A stretch of 45,462 nucleotides of DNA from positions 1 through 45,462 of the forward strand of contig LFCU01000004.1 in NCBI GenBank assembly GCA_001044195.1. The letters run 5' to 3'. Numbering within the stretch: position 1 is the stretch's first letter; each line of letters starts with the position of its first letter. A model generated the notes under the pieces. That model was not told the origin of the DNA. It did no database searches and saw only the letters and a program-made list of their open reading frames with translations. Shown here piece by piece: positions 1 through 8,249 of this stretch. A program made the translations under genes and the position numbers. This DNA is from Candidatus Achromatium palustre. GTDB taxonomy: Bacteria; Pseudomonadota; Gammaproteobacteria; Chromatiales; Chromatiaceae.

Positions 1-94
1 GACAGTAACAGTCATTGCATTGGTGCTTTTGTTTCCCATTACGAATAAAGCCATTGTTTACGACATTTGATAAGCCGCATTTTGGACATATCAT
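1..94 (-). CDS. IS1 transposase InsA-like N-terminus (partial)
   Basis: The ATG lies at 94-92 on the minus strand. The 31 visible codons begin MICPKCGLSNVV and continue with NGFIRNGKQKHQC, the CxxC...C zinc-finger start of IS1 InsA. InsA binds the IS ends, and the full transposase is normally made by frameshifting into insB. The rest lies outside the window. The frame is open as far as it goes, so this copy may be more intact than the one at 3711-4126. Confidence 0.8.
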   Translation of the reverse strand, partial: MICPKCGLSNVVNNGFIRNGKQKHQCNDCYC

Positions 95-172
95 CTAAAT
101 TGTTTCGATTATATTTTTTGTTGATTGTTGATATCTATGTGGTATATCATATCACTAACCTTTGAGCCACAA
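1..172 (-). mobile_element. IS1-family insertion sequence, 5' end (cut by window edge)
   Basis: This is the left end of an IS1-like element read on the minus strand. Its outer terminus (TTGTGGCTCAAAGG on the minus strand, ending near 172) matches both ends of the decayed IS1 at 3711-4126, and the 80 bp inside it match that copy almost base for base. The element runs off the window, so completeness and the target duplication cannot be judged. Confidence 0.85.
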
Positions 173-336
173 CCATGGCAAATGGATACAATAATTTTTA
201 TTTAGAGCAATTTGCTTGTAGCCATAGCCAAATAGTGTGGGATATTGTAAAAGGTACTATAATTTGCATTATTTCTAAAAATCGTTACAATATAATTTAG
301 GTATTAATTTAAACATTAAATTTAGGTATAATTATA

Positions 337-915
337 GTGAGTAAAATCTTAAATACTTTTTTGTTACTAGCTCCGCTTTGTATCCCTTTATCTAGCCACG
401 CATGGGGACCTTATGGGGGGAATCCCTATTGGAGAGGATATGCCCCCATATATTCAGCCCCTTATGTAGGAAGACATTATCCTGTAAGACCTTATGTTGC
501 AGCACCATATTATAATCCTGCTTATCAAGCTCGTAACTATAATGGTTACAATAGATATCCAGGTTATAGCTCCCCTTGGAATTATTATGCTCCACGCCGG
601 CCTGCTTGGAATGGCCCTTGGGGTTATCCTGGAAATGTTAATAGTTCCGCACCAAATATGCAGGAGATGATAAAGCGTTCTGAGGCAGAGCGTGAAAAAT
701 CGATGAGGCTATTGGAAGCAAGACGCGCTGAATTTCAAAAGCGTATGCAGGCTCGAAGAGAGGCTATGGAAGCACGACGTGTAGATTGGCAAAAACGTAT
801 GAATCAATATGCTCCTATGCCACCGGTTTCGCCATCATTACCTTCAGCAATGGCAAAACCCAAGCCTGATGATACTGAAAGTTCACAAGCTCCAAAAGCT
901 GCAACTGATGAATAA
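337..915 (+). CDS. Exported Tyr/Pro/Asn-rich protein, sulfur-globule-protein-like
   Basis: A 192-residue protein with a GTG start and no strong ribosome site. Residues 1-22 form a clear signal peptide (hydrophobic LLLAPLCIPL, cut after SHA). The mature start WGPYGGNPYWRGY and the Tyr, Pro, Gly and Asn-rich region to about residue 105 resemble the small structural proteins that coat periplasmic sulfur globules in purple and colourless sulfur bacteria. Unlike those very short proteins it adds a charged helix at about 107-155 (repeats of the type EARRxxxQKRM) and a Pro/Ser-rich tail. It stands alone between IS1 and an ABC transporter. The globule role is inferred from composition. Another low-complexity envelope or spore-coat-like protein remains possible. 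Confidence 0.5.
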   Translation: MSKILNTFLLLAPLCIPLSSHAWGPYGGNPYWRGYAPIYSAPYVGRHYPVRPYVAAPYYNPAYQARNYNGYNRYPGYSSPWNYYAPRRPAWNGPWGYPGNVNSSAPNMQEMIKRSEAEREKSMRLLEARRAEFQKRMQARREAMEARRVDWQKRMNQYAPMPPVSPSLPSAMAKPKPDDTESSQAPKAATDE

Positions 916-985
916 TCTGTAATCACTGAATACTCTATAATCTTCTATAATCTTCTATAATCTATAGATAGCAATCTATAGTACG

Positions 986-1067
986 GTAGGTGCGATTAGC
1001 CATAGCGTAATCGCATTTATCAACAACAACCTTTGTTTAAAATTACACTAAAGCTAATCGCACCTAC
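986..1067. repeat. Palindromic intergenic repeat (15-bp perfect arms)
   Basis: GTAGGTGCGATTAGC at 986-1000 is perfectly inverted at 1053-1067, with an inner GCGATTAGCCATAGCGTAATCGC hairpin-like part split across 991-1014. It lies between the exported protein gene and the ABC ATPase gene. A 12-bp tandem unit (TATAATCTTC...) repeats just upstream at about 938-962. The form suggests a MITE or an extragenic palindrome; it has no T-run of a classical terminator. Confidence 0.7.
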
Positions 1068-1117
1068 AGCACTATTGTGGGAACAGGTAGTGTTTTTGCG
1101 TAGATCAAAATTCTGTT

Positions 1118-2002
1118 GTGAAGTATCAACATGTATACACATATAACATGGGAATGATCAACCCATTATCCCTCGCTGATTCCTCAAAGCTCAACATGAA
1201 AACTACTGGATTACATATTGACCAAGTATCTATGCAATTTGAACTACCAAACGGTAGCTCAATACAAGCACTTAACAACATCTCTCTAGAACTTAACAAC
1301 GGCGCACTAATCTCGGTACTTGGACCATCTGGATGCGGCAAGACGACCTTATTAAACATTATCGCTGGCTTTTTGACCCCCACATCTGGACAAGTAACCC
1401 TAAATAATAAACCAATTACCGGCCCAAGTGCTGAACGGGGGATGGTCTTTCAACAAGGGGCCTTATTTGAATGGATGAATGTATACCAAAATGTAAGTTT
1501 TGGCCCCAAAATGCAAGGCATGTCCCCATCTAAGATCCAAGAGATCGTAGATCATTTACTAAATACTGTGGGACTTCAAGATTTTAAAGATAAAGCCGTA
1601 TATGAACTTTCAGGTGGAATGCAGCAACGAGTTGCTTTAGCACGTTGTTTAGCTAACGATCCTGACGTAATCCTAATGGACGAACCTCTAGGAGCATTAG
1701 ATGCTTTAACTCGAGAAAAGATGCAATCTCTAATCCTCAAATTATGGCAAGAAACTCATAAAACGATTATTTTGATTACCCACTCTGTAGAAGAGGCCTT
1801 ACTATTAGGGGAGCGACTTTTAGTCATGGCCCCACGTCCTGGCCATATACATTGTGAATATAATCTACCTTTTGCTAGATTAGGAGTAAATCAAGATCTA
1901 CGCCAATTGAAAAAACACCACCAATACAGTCACATTCGAGAAGAAATTCTTGCCATGATTTGGGATATGGAAGAACAAATTATGGGTAATCACACAGGTT
2001 AA
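1118..2002 (+). CDS. ABC transporter ATP-binding protein, NitT/TauT family
   Basis: Nucleotide-binding subunit of an importer for nitrate, taurine, sulfonate or a similar small anion. Walker A GPSGCGKT is at residues 69-76, the Q-loop near 112-113, the signature LSGGMQQR at 164-171, Walker B VILMDEP at 184-190 and the switch His in LITHSVEEA near 222. The downstream gene is the matching permease, 30 bp away, so the two form an operon. The GTG at 1118 opens the longest frame, but the ABC domain proper starts near the ATG at 1196 (MKTTGLHI), which is a likelier start. No periplasmic binding protein gene is visible nearby, so the substrate cannot be assigned. Confidence 0.9.
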   Translation: MKYQHVYTYNMGMINPLSLADSSKLNMKTTGLHIDQVSMQFELPNGSSIQALNNISLELNNGALISVLGPSGCGKTTLLNIIAGFLTPTSGQVTLNNKPITGPSAERGMVFQQGALFEWMNVYQNVSFGPKMQGMSPSKIQEIVDHLLNTVGLQDFKDKAVYELSGGMQQRVALARCLANDPDVILMDEPLGALDALTREKMQSLILKLWQETHKTIILITHSVEEALLLGERLLVMAPRPGHIHCEYNLPFARLGVNQDLRQLKKHHQYSHIREEILAMIWDMEEQIMGNHTG

Positions 2003-2032
2003 TAAATCTATGAATCCAGGCTAATACATATT

Positions 2033-3355
2033 ATGAATTTACTTGCAGAATTGCTGCCCATCTTAAAGACTATTCTTATTACAATACCCTATATAGTGGC
2101 CTATATTGGCCTTATCCTGATATCCTCCATTATTACCCGCCTTTTTAGGCAATTCTTAACTCCTAAACAAGATTTCACATCCCTAAAATCAGTAACTTTT
2201 GGAGATGAAAGCACAGTAGTAGCTGATCCTATAGCATCCATACTCTCTATTATTATGATTTTTATTCTGTGGGGAGCCTTTACAGGTTCAAAGCTATTAC
2301 CAACTTTCCTACATGTACCAGGGCCATTTATAGGACAAACGAGTTTTAATTATACAGCCACAACCAAAACTGGAATTCAGGATACTGCAACGGTGACCGT
2401 ATTAGTGTATGCAAGCGGTCAAAAAGTCTCCAAGCCTAGAATCAAAACTGGAGCTGGCTTTGCTAAAAACGATGTCATCACTATAAAAGCCTATCGAACT
2501 AGATTATTAAGATGGGATCGCAATGACACTATCAAACGCAAACAAGGAGCTAAAATTATTGCAATCAACGAACAACCGATTAAAGCTGATGAATCTATAT
2601 CTCTCAACGACATACAGGTCTCAATAACCCCTAAAGGCACTCTAAATTTAATACCTAATAAGGGTTGGCAAATGGAACCAATATGGCTACCAGCCCCTGA
2701 AGCCGTTTGGAAACGGCTCATAGAAATATCTACTGACGGTTTTAAGAACTTTACCCTATTTGCCCATCTAGGATTTTCAGTATTTCGCGTCATAATTGGC
2801 TTTATCCTTGGGGCTTTACTAGGCATTCCTTTAGGCTATGCAATGGGCCTATCCAATTGGTTTCGAGGCTGGTTTGATCCTATCGTAGAATTTATGCGTC
2901 CAGTGCCACCATTAGCCTTAATTCCATTAGTAATCATCTGGGCTGGGATAGGCGAATTAGGAAAAATTATCTTACTATTTCTAGCTGCACTCTGGATTAT
3001 GGCCATTGCAGCTCGTGCTGGTGTTTCTGGTATCAAGATTTCTAAAATCCATGCTGCCTATTCATTAGGGGCTAATAAATCACAAATTATGCGATTTGTG
3101 ATTATCCCGAATAGTCTACCAGAGGTCTTTACTGGTGCTCGAGTCGCTATGGGGGTGTGTTGGGGGACTGTAGTAGCGGCAGAACTAGTGGCAGCAGAAA
3201 AAGGGGCGGGGATGATGATCATGGCTGCTTCTAAGTTTCAGCAGACTGATATAGTGATCTTAGGCATTATTCTAATAGGTATTATTGGCTTTGGTATTGA
3301 TATATTAATGCGATGGATGGAGCGTTGGTTGGTACCGTGGAAAGGTAGGGGCTAG
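2033..3355 (+). CDS. ABC transporter permease, NitT/TauT family, with inserted periplasmic domain
   Basis: A 440-residue inner-membrane permease; family members are usually about 250-290 residues. The C-terminal 220 residues are standard: PAPEAVWKRL at 220-229 opens the core, and the ATPase-coupling EAA loop (SLGANKSQIMRFVIIP) is at 344-359. The N-terminus is not standard. It has an extra membrane segment at about 10-32, then a second (about 66-86, ILWGAFTGSKLLP). After that comes about 120 soluble residues (92-215), rich in Thr, Val and Lys and probably beta-stranded, placed exactly where the usual 'LLP...LPxPxxV' linker should be continuous. The insert may stand in for, or dock, a binding protein, none of which is encoded here. 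Membrane topology is inferred. Confidence 0.88.
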   Translation: MNLLAELLPILKTILITIPYIVAYIGLILISSIITRLFRQFLTPKQDFTSLKSVTFGDESTVVADPIASILSIIMIFILWGAFTGSKLLPTFLHVPGPFIGQTSFNYTATTKTGIQDTATVTVLVYASGQKVSKPRIKTGAGFAKNDVITIKAYRTRLLRWDRNDTIKRKQGAKIIAINEQPIKADESISLNDIQVSITPKGTLNLIPNKGWQMEPIWLPAPEAVWKRLIEISTDGFKNFTLFAHLGFSVFRVIIGFILGALLGIPLGYAMGLSNWFRGWFDPIVEFMRPVPPLALIPLVIIWAGIGELGKIILLFLAALWIMAIAARAGVSGIKISKIHAAYSLGANKSQIMRFVIIPNSLPEVFTGARVAMGVCWGTVVAAELVAAEKGAGMMIMAASKFQQTDIVILGIILIGIIGFGIDILMRWMERWLVPWKGRG

Positions 3356-3490
3356 AATTGTAGGTTGGTTTTTTGCTTACGTAGACCAAATAACAAAGGC
3401 AAATTATTTGCCAATTCTGCGTGGGCACAAACCTTGCCAGTAGGTAGTTCAACCTAATGGCCACATGTATCACATTTTTTTATGCATATT

Positions 3491-3658
3491 TTAAGACTTT
3501 TTCTTAGAACCCAAAGCCATATTTCTCCGTGCAAAAGCCGATTTACCAAAATGTTCCAATACCCAATTTTCTAATCGGCGTACACTAACACTTTCTAAGG
3601 CTTTTGAAGCAATCCTTTACTTAATCTCACAGTCAATAAAGGCAGGATCAAAACCCAT
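3491..3658 (-). pseudogene. Small unrecognised gene with internal stop
   Basis: On the minus strand an ATG at 3658-3656 opens a frame starting MGFDPAFIDCEIK. A TAA interrupts at codon 14 (3617-3619), and the frame then continues with coding-like sequence (ASKALESVSVRRLENWVLEHF) to a stop at 3491. Total 56 codons. One base change would restore a full reading. I do not recognise the family. Immediately downstream on the same strand (about 3478-3355) is another coding-like stretch with a CxxCDTCGH zinc-ribbon-like motif, also broken by a stop. Both may be debris around the IS1 insertion. Confidence 0.4.
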
Positions 3659-3710
3659 CTACTTACCTCTTTTAAAGGGCGGCGCTGCGAAAACAATTTG
3701 TATTTACCGA

Positions 3711-4126
3711 TTGTGGCTCAAAGGTTAGTGATATGATATACTACATAGATATCAACAATCAACAAAAAATATAATCGAGACAGTTTAGATGATATGTCCA
3801 AAATGCGGCTCATCAAATGTCGTAAAAAAATAGCTTTGTGCTGTTTCTTATACCGATTTTTGGGGGTTCTTACAATGCAATATTTCCATCCAAAAGATAT
3901 CATGCAGTAGGCAAAAATACTGGCAGAACTAATTGCATTGAAAGATTCAATTGCACTTTAAGACAGAGAGTGTCACGTTTAGTCAGAAAGACACTCGCAT
4001 TTTCTAAAAAGTTGACAAACCATATTGGTGCCATTTGGAATTTTGTTCATCATTATAATTCAACTGTTACTCGTGAATAGCTTTTATAAATCAATCAATT
4101 AAAAATCACTAACCTTTGGGCCACAA
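3711..4126 (+). mobile_element. IS1-family element, internally deleted
   Basis: Inverted termini TTGTGGCTCAAAGGTTAGTG (3711-3730) and its near complement at 4107-4126 bound about 416 bp; IS1 is normally about 770 bp. The 5' part (3791-3832) encodes the InsA start MICPKCGSSNVV and stops at once. The 3' part encodes the end of InsB. The middle, including most of the zinc-finger/HTH and DDE region, is gone. No target duplication is obvious. The right terminus lies inside the end of the flippase gene. Confidence 0.85.
3838..4080 (+). pseudogene. IS1 transposase InsB, C-terminal remnant
   Basis: From about 3898 the frame reads HAVGKNTGRTNCIERFN, TLRQRVSRLVRKTL and FSKKLTNHIGAIW. This is the conserved C-terminal part of the IS1 DDE transposase, including the catalytic-glutamate region (IERFN). 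The first 20 residues are out-of-family sequence created by the internal deletion. It cannot make an active transposase. Confidence 0.85.
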
Positions 4127-5443
4127 CGGTCTTGTACAGAGCTTGATTATATCAAAAAATAAGATAGCCTCTGTTTTTAATATAAATAACTCAAAGGTAC
4201 TGTGGTTAAAAAAATGAAAAACGTACATTCCAATTATCCATGAGATTAAAGTCGCATAAGAAGCTCCGGTAATACCATATTTAATAATAAGAAAGTAATT
4301 AAGAATTATATTTGTAACTAAAGCAATACATGCTCTGAAAAATTGAATTTGTTGTTTGCCTTCTACTAATAACCATTTGGTACTTGCATAACCTAAGAAA
4401 ACAAAGACGGTTGTCCAAATATGAATATTTAAGACACTTGCCGCTTGATGGTATTCAGGTCCATAAAGTAAATCGATTATCCATTCACTTATAAAGGTTA
4501 TAATGATGGATATGCTTACAGCGATAATAAAAAATAATCTAAATAATTGTTTGATCTTAGCACGGAATACTTCTGGATTTGCTTTTGCTTTAAGGATTGC
4601 TGGGAATAGTGAGTCTGATATAACTACGGGAATAAAATAGAACGCACTGCTAAGTTGTGATGCAACTGTATATATACCAACAGAGCTTGCACCTGCAAGT
4701 TCTTTGAGCATTACTTTATCGATATTCATAAACATAAGAGTCATGATAAGAGAGCCTATCAAAGGCCAACTTTCAGATAACAATTGCTTGGCCAGTGGCC
4801 ACCTCCAGTGCCACACGGAAAATTTGTTATCATTATGGAAATATATAATAGTTAATCCTGCCGCTAATACAATGGCATCGACACAATACACCCAAGCAAA
4901 CCAAATTAATGAGGCTTCGCTAACAATTAAACTTAATTTAATAATAGAAGAAATAATCAGTTGAACTAATTTGGCATAAACCACATACTTGGATTTCACT
5001 GCTGCTTGATAATTAAAATCAATGACATTAAATGCTTGAAAGATGACTGCGAAAGCAATAATGGCAATCAGAGTATTTGTTTGAGCGTCATTACGAGTCA
5101 TGGGGACAGCGACTAATATGATCACCCACATAAAAATAGCACCGATTGTTTTCAAGCCAAAAGCAGTACCTAATATTTCTCCTCGCAGTTCTGGTGTTGT
5201 TACTAATGCACGCACAACAATGCTATCTAAGCCCAAGGTAGCTAATGCTACAAATAACCCAACAAAGCTATTGGCATAATTTAAAAGACCAAAGCGTTTG
5301 GGGCCTAAATAACGTGCCATATAGACTGATACAAATAAAAGAATTACTATACGCAAGATACGCTCTGCCATTAACCACGAAGTATTGGCAAGGTATTTCC
5401 TAAAACCTTGATGGTTTTTAAGTTGGCTTATTTTATGCCACAT
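4109..5443 (-). CDS. Wzx-like polysaccharide flippase (oligosaccharide translocase)
   Basis: A 444-residue polytopic protein of the PST/Wzx type, which flips lipid-linked glycan repeats across the inner membrane. The N-terminus MWHKISQLKNHQGFRKYLA, the motif YLGPKRFGLLNYANSFVGLF and about a dozen hydrophobic spans (up to LISWIIGMYVFHFF near 400) are characteristic. Two bp separate it from the upstream SGNH gene, so it is the last gene of the minus-strand operon. The last residues (RPLWPKG) and the stop are encoded by the terminal repeat of the IS1 at 3711-4126. The natural C-terminus has therefore been replaced, probably by only a few residues. Confidence 0.9.
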   Translation of the reverse strand: MWHKISQLKNHQGFRKYLANTSWLMAERILRIVILLFVSVYMARYLGPKRFGLLNYANSFVGLFVALATLGLDSIVVRALVTTPELRGEILGTAFGLKTIGAIFMWVIILVAVPMTRNDAQTNTLIAIIAFAVIFQAFNVIDFNYQAAVKSKYVVYAKLVQLIISSIIKLSLIVSEASLIWFAWVYCVDAIVLAAGLTIIYFHNDNKFSVWHWRWPLAKQLLSESWPLIGSLIMTLMFMNIDKVMLKELAGASSVGIYTVASQLSSAFYFIPVVISDSLFPAILKAKANPEVFRAKIKQLFRLFFIIAVSISIIITFISEWIIDLLYGPEYHQAASVLNIHIWTTVFVFLGYASTKWLLVEGKQQIQFFRACIALVTNIILNYFLIIKYGITGASYATLISWIIGMYVFHFFNHSTFELFILKTEAILFFDIIKLCTRPLWPKG

Positions 5444-5445
5444 GG

Positions 5446-6534
5446 TTATGGTAGGTGAATCTTTTGTGCGATAGCGGTCGCAATTAAGTTACATACAGCC
5501 GCTGTATAATGAACATCATCAACAAAAGGTTGGGATGGGTAATTTTGTAACAAATTGGTTATACTGAATGAATTTTTGCTATTTACCGTTTTATCTAGTA
5601 ATTGCATTCTTTTATTCAGATCCAATGTCCATAATGGTGATTTGGGGCTAAATTTATGCACAAGAAAATTATTATGGTACCCTGGAACCGGTTGAATAAA
5701 GAAGTATGGTATAAAATTATACTTAACTGAGAGAAGGGTGATAATTTCTTTGTTTCTTAAATACTCTTGATATCCTTGTGTGGGATTAAGAACCTGCCTA
5801 TGTGGTGTAGTAATAACCATTATTTTACGTAATACACGCATTAATGTAGTTGTTTGTGCAAAATGGTTTAGCAAATTATAATGTTGGTAATTATATGCGG
5901 TAAACATAACAGACATTGCTTGTGAATATTTAGGAGCTATTTGCCCTTCATTAAGTCCATCAATAAATATTGCAATGGCTGGTTTATGGTTGTGATGCAG
6001 TAGTTGTATTAAAAGAGCAACCTCTTGAGTTGAATAATAATAAGCTCTACCAAAATTAAACACATTGATTTGTTTCTTAGGATAACGGATAGCAAGATGT
6101 TTTTGTAAATGAGATGGAATAGTGGCAGCATCATCGACACCATATCCAAATATGGTAGAGCCACCAAATACATAAATGTTCAAACCTGGAGAATTTAAGT
6201 TCAGATTCTTGCGATAAGAATGGCGAAAGCCTGCTTCACTAATATTAACGAATTTTCCTGTTCGAGGTCTTTCTTTAAAGCTAACCCAAGGTTCGTATTG
6301 CCAAGGACGTTGCCAAGTCTCATTCAATAATAACGCAATATCAGCTTTTGTCATGTTGGGATAGACTTGTTGCAGTGCTTCTAAATCATATGATGGCTCA
6401 AACGCTTTATATATTTGGATTGCTAACCAGGCAGCCGCATTTAATATTAAAAGTAATATGATAACATTAAAGATATTAACGGCTATTAGCGTGTAATACT
6501 TGCTTAAGTCTAAAAGTGTTTGCAAATTTTTCAT
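5446..6534 (-). CDS. SGNH/GDSL-type hydrolase, membrane-anchored
   Basis: A 362-residue protein with one N-terminal membrane segment (about 16-40); the rest probably faces the periplasm. The nucleophile block GGSTIFGYG at 124-132 (Ser126) and the C-terminal DDVHY (about Asp339, His342) fit the catalytic Ser and Asp-x-x-His of the SGNH fold; DGLNEG near 190 fits the Asn block. In polysaccharide clusters such proteins add or remove acyl groups. It sits between the flippase and a second SGNH gene beside a carbamoyltransferase module. Substrate unknown. Confidence 0.75.
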   Translation of the reverse strand: MKNLQTLLDLSKYYTLIAVNIFNVIILLLILNAAAWLAIQIYKAFEPSYDLEALQQVYPNMTKADIALLLNETWQRPWQYEPWVSFKERPRTGKFVNISEAGFRHSYRKNLNLNSPGLNIYVFGGSTIFGYGVDDAATIPSHLQKHLAIRYPKKQINVFNFGRAYYYSTQEVALLIQLLHHNHKPAIAIFIDGLNEGQIAPKYSQAMSVMFTAYNYQHYNLLNHFAQTTTLMRVLRKIMVITTPHRQVLNPTQGYQEYLRNKEIITLLSVKYNFIPYFFIQPVPGYHNNFLVHKFSPKSPLWTLDLNKRMQLLDKTVNSKNSFSITNLLQNYPSQPFVDDVHYTAAVCNLIATAIAQKIHLP

Positions 6535-6576
6535 AAATACATAATTTTATATTTTAAAGTAGTAAAGCATGTAGGG

Positions 6577-6646
6577 AGGGAGCATCCCGCCTTTTCAAAA
6601 TTGTATATAGCATAAATGACACGAATCTTTATGGTGGGATGCTCTC
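6577..6646. repeat. Inverted repeat between SGNH genes
   Basis: GGGAGCATCCCGCC at 6577-6590 is inverted as GGTGGGATGCTCTC at 6633-6646 with an AT-rich middle. The 130-bp gap between the two SGNH genes consists mostly of this palindrome. It could act as an attenuator but has no T-run; a short MITE is the likelier explanation. Confidence 0.65.
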
Positions 6647-6664
6647 GCCTTACGGCTACGGCTC

Positions 6665-7660
6665 TTAATGATTTGCTAACAGTTTAGTTAATATATTGCC
6701 TGCTATTTCATTACCCAAATGATTCCAATGCCCATCTAAGGGAAGACAGTTAATGTTTGCAACATTGTCAACATGTTGGTGAAACTTGCTAAAATATACC
6801 ATACCATGTTTTATAAAAATGTTTTCATACTCATGGTCATATTTATTATTATCAACTGCAAAACCATAAAACTTAGTATTAGGAAATCTTTTTATAGCAT
6901 CACCTAGCAGTTTACTTAATATTGTTAGACCTTGTTTAGCGTATTTATCATGCACCTTAGGGTCTAAAGCGATGGTTGCAGCCCATAAATCAGGCAAACC
7001 CAAAAAATGATACTGCCAATCTAAAATTATTAATCTATAGAAAACAAATCTGAGTCCATGACTCCAAATAAATAGCCAAGGTCGAGGATCTTTCATTTCT
7101 ATTTGGTTAGTCTCTAAATTAAAATATGGTCTTGGCCGTTGATTGTTATCATGCAATGACACTGTTTCTAATTCATAGACGTTATTAATTATATCGTTAC
7201 CACACAATTGCCAAACTACAATATCAGGCCGTATTTTTTTAAATATAGATACTAAAGTCATATATTCTTGCAAGTTACCAAAACCGCCCGTGCCTGCTGC
7301 ATATACAGAATATGTATTCTTTACATTCTCTTCAAAGACATCATAATATGCTCGACCTGTAGATACCTCGTGGGCATGAGTAAAAGAATCGCCAATAAAC
7401 AGAATCTTTTTATTACCTGGATATTTAGGAAATTTATTTATTAATCTATGCGTTGCCGGATGCCTTACAACTTTTTCTCCACATTTATTATATTTAATAT
7501 GCTGCTTCATTTGGGTGTTATGAACCCATCCTAATGTACTATCAGAAATTATCTCAGGAGTTCTAACAAAAAATTTAACACCTCTGAACAGCAATTCTAA
7601 AAGCACTAGGAAGACAATAAATATTATTATTGTAAATGCAATATTTTTAAGTACTTTCAT
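6665..7660 (-). CDS. SGNH/GDSL-family protein (AlgJ/AlgX-like active site)
   Basis: I place the start at the ATG 7660-7658 (MKVLKNIAFTIIIFIVFLVL), giving 331 residues. A longer frame to 7813 exists, but it overlaps the DUF5989 gene and lacks a plausible N-terminus. Residues 1-25 form a membrane anchor. ILFIGDSFTHAHEV (88-100, Ser92) is the nucleophile block, QLCGNDI the Asn block, and LDGHWNHLGNEIAG near 308-321 the Asp-x-His block. Cells use such proteins for acyl transfer or hydrolysis on exported glycans. It follows DUF5989 by 23 bp and belongs to the carbamoyltransferase/SxtJ/DUF5989/SGNH unit seen in many polysaccharide and oligosaccharide loci. Confidence 0.8.
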   Translation of the reverse strand: MKVLKNIAFTIIIFIVFLVLLELLFRGVKFFVRTPEIISDSTLGWVHNTQMKQHIKYNKCGEKVVRHPATHRLINKFPKYPGNKKILFIGDSFTHAHEVSTGRAYYDVFEENVKNTYSVYAAGTGGFGNLQEYMTLVSIFKKIRPDIVVWQLCGNDIINNVYELETVSLHDNNQRPRPYFNLETNQIEMKDPRPWLFIWSHGLRFVFYRLIILDWQYHFLGLPDLWAATIALDPKVHDKYAKQGLTILSKLLGDAIKRFPNTKFYGFAVDNNKYDHEYENIFIKHGMVYFSKFHQHVDNVANINCLPLDGHWNHLGNEIAGNILTKLLANH

Positions 7661-7683
7661 AGATAATATGGGACTGTTATTAA

Positions 7684-7836
7684 TCAAAAAAGCGCATAAA
7701 TAAACGGCGTAACAGCCGACCCTTGTGTTAATACAATCAAGCCGCCTAACAATAACAATACGATGATAATTGGGGCTAGCCAATATTTCTTGTGTACTTT
7801 CATAAATTCCCAAAGATCCTGTAATAATTCTAGCAT
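7684..7836 (-). CDS. DUF5989 family small membrane protein
   Basis: A 50-residue gene. Minus-strand ATG at 7836-7834, stop TGA at 7686-7684. It begins MLELLQDLWEFMKVHKKYWL, then has one hydrophobic span (PIIIVLLLLGGLIVL) and ends TQGSAVTPFIYALF, which I recognise as DUF5989. Its start codon overlaps the stop of the SxtJ gene (TAATG), so translation is probably coupled. The family travels with carbamoyltransferases and SxtJ proteins; its biochemical role is unknown. Confidence 0.92.
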   Translation of the reverse strand: MLELLQDLWEFMKVHKKYWLAPIIIVLLLLGGLIVLTQGSAVTPFIYALF

Positions 7837-8234
7837 TAGAATGGGTACTCCATATGTTTAGGTGAACGCAGTTGCGTTATATGACGATAACTTATAACAT
7901 GAGATGGTTTATTTTTAAGCGGGTTTTGGTTAAACAACCGCATTAATAAGCCCATAGGTGTCATAATTAAGTAAAATACAATGATTAAAATAAGGCGGGT
8001 ATTTATCCAACCTATGCCCATTGCGACTAACATCCAGCCGTAATAAATCCATTTTAATCCATATGGTATTAATAAAGCTAAACTCCATAGGATTCCGGCA
8101 ATAATCCATGGCCATAGCGGCATAGTAACTTTAAGTAACCAGGGTAATATTAACCCAAATAGGCCTATGAACATAGCTCCAGTAATTAAGCCAAATTCAC
8201 GTAAGCCTTTTAGATCTGGTATTTCTATATACAT
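7836..8234 (-). CDS. SxtJ-like membrane protein
   Basis: A 132-residue membrane protein starting at the ATG 8234-8232 (MYIEIPDLKGLREFGLITG). A TTG at 8249 would add five residues but is less likely. It has three or four hydrophobic spans (AMFIGLFGLILPWLL, WPWIIAGILWSLALLI, WMLVAMGIGWINTRLILIIVFYLIM). The name comes from the saxitoxin cluster, but relatives occur widely beside NodU/CmcH-type carbamoyltransferases in polysaccharide loci. It lies 15 bp after the carbamoyltransferase and shares a base with DUF5989. It may present substrate to, or localise, the carbamoyltransferase; this is inference. Confidence 0.85.
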   Translation of the reverse strand: MYIEIPDLKGLREFGLITGAMFIGLFGLILPWLLKVTMPLWPWIIAGILWSLALLIPYGLKWIYYGWMLVAMGIGWINTRLILIIVFYLIMTPMGLLMRLFNQNPLKNKPSHVISYRHITQLRSPKHMEYPF

Positions 8235-8249
8235 ATTAATGACTATCAA

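Noticed and set aside
2491-2826. Minus-strand open frame of 111 codons inside the permease gene
   Set aside because: It is the mirror of a strongly conserved coding region, with no family resemblance or ribosome site. The same applies to the other antisense frames inside flippase, phosphorylase, relA and caspase genes.
173-3710. A proven composite IS1 transposon
   Set aside because: No outer target duplication can be shown, one IS is cut by the window edge and the other is inactive; kept only as a hypothesis.
6665-7813. Long SGNH frame starting at 7813
   Set aside because: The extra 51 codons run antisense-like through the DUF5989 gene in another frame on the same strand; MKVLKNIAF at 7660 is the natural start.
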